Assembly: GCA_903931945.1 (NCBI GenBank)
Contig: CAIZEI010000082.1
Coordinates: forward strand, 1 to 45,764
DNA: 45,764 nucleotides
Source of the DNA: an uncultured Hyphomicrobiales bacterium
Lineage (GTDB): Bacteria > Pseudomonadota > Alphaproteobacteria > Rhizobiales > Beijerinckiaceae
Direction of reading: 5' to 3'
The notes below the pieces were generated by a model that did not search any database, was not told where the DNA came from, and saw nothing but the letters and a program-made list of their open reading frames with translations. The stretch's first letter is position 1. The number at the start of each line of letters is the position of its first letter. Position numbers and translations under genes: made by a program. This document shows, piece by piece, positions 42,508 through 45,764 of the stretch.

Positions 42508-42933
42508 ATGGCCCAGTCGAGCGCCAAGCACTTCTCGGAGTTCCTTGCAGAGCTCGTCGATTCGTCGCCACGATCGGATTTTTTCGAAGGAAGACGCAAT
42601 GCGTTCGGTTGCGTCGTATTCGAAAATGCAAGTCCTTCCAACGACCGCGTCCAGGCCCTGGACAGCGCGCTTGCCTGGACGGAGGCATGTATGACCGTCG
42701 ACGGAGTCGCTTCGAACACGCCGATGGGACCTGCTCTGGAGACAATACTTGCAGAGCTCGGACCGCTTGAACGCTTGATGCCTTCGCAGCTTCGCGACTT
42801 GCGCCGTCGGTTTTTGTGGAAATACCATCCAGATCGGCACCCCGAGGCGGCGCGCGAAGCAGCCGGGCGACGCGTGGCGACCGCCAACATGCTGATAGAC
42901 GCCGCGCTATCGGCGTACCGCCTTCAAACCTGA
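42508..42933 (+). CDS. protein with a C-terminal J-domain-like HPD helix
   Basis: A 141-residue protein. Residues 95-137 (LRDLRRRFLWKYHPDRHPEA ... VATANMLIDAALSAY) match the central part of a J domain: helix II, the His107-Pro108-Asp109 loop and helix III. J domains stimulate DnaK (Hsp70). The N-terminal 90 residues are unrecognised, and the usual first J helix is not apparent. The start is uncertain: ATG 42508 has no strong ribosome site, while the frame is open upstream from 42280. Located between flagellar genes and the glycosyltransferase gene. Confidence 0.6.
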   Translation: MAQSSAKHFSEFLAELVDSSPRSDFFEGRRNAFGCVVFENASPSNDRVQALDSALAWTEACMTVDGVASNTPMGPALETILAELGPLERLMPSQLRDLRRRFLWKYHPDRHPEAAREAAGRRVATANMLIDAALSAYRLQT

Positions 42934-43036
42934 ATGCTGTCCCGTGCGGTCGCTCGGATAGCCCGAGACAAGGCCTTGCAGACTTCGGTATGGGCGGCTT
43001 TCGCGATTCCTTGCGACCGGCAAAAGGAAGAATGAG

Positions 43037-45058
43037 ATGGATGATCGCATTTCATACAAAGACTCGGCGCGTTTGGGTTTCCGGGTTAACGGAGAGTGCA
43101 ATGATCATCATGGATCTGTGTCGCGGAAACATCTTCTCGCGCAGGGCGCGGCCATGTGGGAGAGCGGTCGGCGCGCCGAGGCGATCGCAGCCGTCGACGC
43201 CGTATTGGCTCAACACCCCCAATCGGCCGACGCGCTCGCGATGGCCGGTTACATTTTAGTTCAACTCGGCAAGTCCGAGGCAGGGCTCAATTTTTATCGC
43301 CGCTCGCTTGAGCTTGATTGCGGCCAGCACATAGTCTGGTCCAATGTTGGCAAACTTCTGTTCTCTGATCATTGTTTCAATGAAGCGCTAGCGGCCTTTG
43401 ATCGGGCTTCGGAGATTGCGCCAAACGAAGCCGACTACTGGTGCAGCAGGTCCGCTGCCTTGAGAAAGCTGGGTCGGCTGGTCGATTCGGCGGATGCTGC
43501 AAAACAGGCGCTTGCGCTCCGCCCATGTTTCGCCGAGGCGGCCTTGAACCTTGGCAATGCATGTTTAAAGCTCGATCATATGCAGGAGGCGCTCAACGCC
43601 TATGCACAATCAGTCGAGATGAACCCGAACCTTTCATCTGGATTGTGCGGAATGGCGCTGGCGTTGCGCGCGCTCGGACGTTTCGGGGAGGCGCTGGATA
43701 AATTTCAGGCCGCTGAAAAGCTTGGCTGCGAGGAGGCGAAGAGCGGCAAAGGTTGCCTCCTGCTATCGCTTGGGGACTTCGAGGCGGGGTGGGAAGGTTA
43801 CGAAAGCCGATGGTTCGCTGGACGGACGATGGCCGATGCGCTCGGAGCGCGATTCCCGATTTGGAAGGGCCCGACCGCTGCAGTTGGCAGGGTCGTTGTT
43901 CTCAACGACCATGGTTTTGGCGACACATTTCAATTCTACCGCTATGTACTGATGATGAAGCGCGCGGGTATCGATGTTACATTTGCCTGTCCGCGCTCGC
44001 TCCACGAGTTGCTTCGCTCTGACGACGGTCCCCGGCTTGTCGAGCCAGGCGCAATTGGCGACGGCTTTGACTTCCAGATAGCGCTCAGCAGTCTGCCGCG
44101 TGCATTTGGCACGCGCGTCGAAACAATTCCAGCGAATGCGCCCTACCTGCATGTCGATGAGGTCCTTGTGAAGTCTTGGGGCAAGCGTCTGGGGACACGC
44201 GGTTTCAAGATCGGAATTGTTTGGAACGGCAATCCGGATCCCGAAGCGGACATGGCGCGGTCCATGTTGCTCGCAGAGTTCCTGCCTTTCGCCAAGCTGC
44301 CGGGTGTGCGTCTCATATCGCTGCAGAAAGGCTTCGGGATCGAACAACTCGAAACTCTGCCGGATTGCATGGCTGTCGAAGTCCTGGATGGTCTCGATTG
44401 CGGTAGCTCAGCCTTTCTGGATACAGCCGCCATTATCGTGAATCTTGATCTTGTTGTGTCATGCGACACGTCAATCGCCCATTTGGCGGGCGCGCTCGGG
44501 CGACCGGTTTGGGTCGCGCTAAAGAAGGACGCGGAATGGCGATGGCTCGTCGAGCGTTCAGATTCGCCATGGTATCCCACAATGCGGCTCTTTCGTCAGC
44601 GAGAGAGCGGTCGCTGGGGTCCAGTCTTTGAGACGATGGCGACGGCGCTTCAATCTCTCGTTCCCAACCCGCAGGCAACCAGGATTTCGATTCCGACGGC
44701 TGTTGGCGAAGTCGTCGATAAAATAGCGATCCTGGAAATCAAGTTGCGACGCATTTTTGAGCCTGCAAAATTAGAACATGTTCGGAGCGAACTGGCGCTA
44801 CTCGAGAAGGAGCTCAAATCGCTTCGCATTGAAAGCGATCTGATGGACGGACTCAAGGCGCAGCTCGCCGTTGTTAACGAGAGCCTTTGGGTTATCGAAA
44901 ACGACATAAGAGACTGCGAGCGTCGCGGAGATTTTGGCGAGGCCTTTGTCGCTCTGGCCCGCGACGTCTACCGGGTGAATGACATTCGCGCCTCCTTGAA
45001 GCGGGAAATCAACTTGCTCACCGCTTCTGCGATCGTTGAGGAAAAGAGCTACGTCTAG
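43037..45058 (+). CDS. TPR-glycosyltransferase-DUF6165 fusion protein
   Basis: A 673-residue cytosolic protein in three parts. Residues ~28-235 are tetratricopeptide repeats (for example ALAAFDRASEIAPNEADYW, ALNLGNACLKLDHMQEALN). Residues ~280-545 form a GT-B, heptosyltransferase-like fold (VVLNDHGFGDTFQFYRYVLM, GIVWNGNPDPEADMARSM and the donor-site motif SCDTSIAHLAGALGRPVWVAL). Residues ~548-673 are a DUF6165 domain (IPTAVGEVVDKIAILEIKLRRI ... NESLWVIENDIRDCERRGDFG). TPR glycosyltransferases next to flagellar genes are often flagellin modifiers (protein O-glycosylation), which fits here. An AAGGAAGA site precedes the ATG at 43037. It is the last clear gene of the cluster. Substrate sugar and target are unproven. 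Confidence 0.83.
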   Translation: MDDRISYKDSARLGFRVNGECNDHHGSVSRKHLLAQGAAMWESGRRAEAIAAVDAVLAQHPQSADALAMAGYILVQLGKSEAGLNFYRRSLELDCGQHIVWSNVGKLLFSDHCFNEALAAFDRASEIAPNEADYWCSRSAALRKLGRLVDSADAAKQALALRPCFAEAALNLGNACLKLDHMQEALNAYAQSVEMNPNLSSGLCGMALALRALGRFGEALDKFQAAEKLGCEEAKSGKGCLLLSLGDFEAGWEGYESRWFAGRTMADALGARFPIWKGPTAAVGRVVVLNDHGFGDTFQFYRYVLMMKRAGIDVTFACPRSLHELLRSDDGPRLVEPGAIGDGFDFQIALSSLPRAFGTRVETIPANAPYLHVDEVLVKSWGKRLGTRGFKIGIVWNGNPDPEADMARSMLLAEFLPFAKLPGVRLISLQKGFGIEQLETLPDCMAVEVLDGLDCGSSAFLDTAAIIVNLDLVVSCDTSIAHLAGALGRPVWVALKKDAEWRWLVERSDSPWYPTMRLFRQRESGRWGPVFETMATALQSLVPNPQATRISIPTAVGEVVDKIAILEIKLRRIFEPAKLEHVRSELALLEKELKSLRIESDLMDGLKAQLAVVNESLWVIENDIRDCERRGDFGEAFVALARDVYRVNDIRASLKREINLLTASAIVEEKSYV

Positions 45059-45764
45059 GTCGTTGCGGAGCTTTCCCGGCATATTCATGACGGCGATCCA
45101 TTTGGTCTGTTTTTCCGGGGCGCCAGATTTCGCGCGCGGTTCCTCGTCCAGCTTTCTTGCCGTCTGAAGAACCATACTGTTGTGATCGCGCTGGAAGGAT
45201 AACCTCGGGCGAAGGGTTTCACGCCCCGTAGGTCACGGCGCTTGCGTCGCGAGGGCGGCTGGCAGACCCCGGAACAGATCGGCCTCGTCAACTTTTTTCA
45301 ACAGCGGCCTTGAAACCGGCAATCCAGACACATGATCAACGCCATTGTGCGCGCGCCATTGCATCGCCCGGGCTGCGCGTCATGACCATCGCCGCAAAAG
45401 GTGATCTGCGTCTTCGTCCAGCTCTTGCGGATATGCCGCAGTCGAGCTTGAAGGCGGGGTCATTGCGCAGGGTATCGAGGTCGTTGCAATCCTCTTAACC
45501 GCAAGCGCCGGCGAATATGCGCGCGCGGATCATGCCAGCCAGCGTTTGGGTGAGGCGCCGGGGATCGCGACGATCTGGAAAGCAGCGCGCCAGCCGCACG
45601 GCGAGCCCGAACCGGCGCTCGCGAGTTTCAACCACAGCTACGACATCCGCGGCAATCTCGCTCAGCTCGCGGAAATCACGAACACCAAAACCTTCGCCTA
45701 TGACAAGGTGGAGCAGCTCACCGGAGTGCAGCAGACCGTTCCCGCGCCTGCAGCCTCTGTCGAA
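45059..45764. other. 706-bp gene-poor tail of the window
   Basis: No convincing complete gene. Minus-strand frames near 45085-45291 carry the patch VKPFARGYPSSAITTVWFF and look protein-like, but have no recognisable family. The last 260 bp hold the YD-repeat fragment described separately. Confidence 0.4.
45501..45764 (+). pseudogene. YD-repeat (RHS-like) coding fragment running off the window
   Basis: The plus-strand frame to the window end contains LASFNHSYDIRGNLAQLAEI and KTFAYDKVEQLTGVQQT, the YD-repeat pattern (YDxxGNL ... FxYDxxxxLTGV) of RHS/teneurin-like shells. I see no start codon with a ribosome site, and the sequence upstream does not continue as YD repeats, so it is a fragment or the 3'-ward part of a rearranged gene. 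The rest lies outside the window. Confidence 0.5.

Overview
The window looks like a chromosomal segment of an alphaproteobacterium of the order Hyphomicrobiales (Rhizobiales). The basis is the flagellar gene order flhB-fliG-fliN-fliM-motA / flgF-fliI, an alphaproteobacterial SOS box (GTTC-N7-GTTC) in front of an imuA-imuB-dnaE2 cassette, and a GC-rich composition with many antisense shadow ORFs. Genus cannot be fixed from sequence alone. No rRNA, tRNA or CRISPR array was seen.

Region 1 (1-4.1 kb): the 3' end of an ISAs1-like transposase, then a nitrogen-release module: allophanate hydrolase (atzF, +) facing a convergent, tightly coupled atzG-atzE-atzH trio (hpxXYZ type, -). Region 2 (4.4-13.1 kb): an exported amidohydrolase, a cytosolic ACMSD-like amidohydrolase, and an exported set made of a monohaem cytochrome c, a large DUF1592/DUF1588-type cytochrome-like protein, a Tat-exported DUF1552 protein and a secreted ankyrin protein. 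Region 3 (13.2-18.8 kb): an MFS anion symporter, a serine-glyoxylate-type aminotransferase, and a large FAD/Fe-S dehydrogenase of the glycolate/D-lactate type. These suggest uptake and oxidation of a small hydroxy- or amino-acid through glyoxylate, with nitrogen recovered by region 1.

Region 4 (18.8-24.5 kb): the SOS mutagenesis cassette imuA-imuB-dnaE2, with a very compact LexA-type promoter. Region 5 (24.7-29.3 kb): an orphan molybdenum hydroxylase large subunit, a TctC/Bug solute-binding protein behind a dyad-symmetric promoter, and an MBL-fold hydrolase.

Region 6 (29.3-33.7 kb) is a decayed accessory stretch: two 97%-identical 115-bp structured repeats plus a degenerate third copy, the wreck of a cbpA-cbpM chaperone pair split by one repeat, two LysR regulators, and gene-poor DNA.

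Region 7 (33.7-45.1 kb): the flagellar cluster. The minus-strand operon motA-fliM-fliN-fliG-flhB plus a coupled unknown gene diverges from flgF-fliI, which is followed by three small unknown genes (one ending in a J-domain-like HPD helix) and a TPR-glycosyltransferase-DUF6165 fusion that may modify flagellin. The window ends in gene-poor DNA with a YD-repeat (RHS-like) coding fragment.
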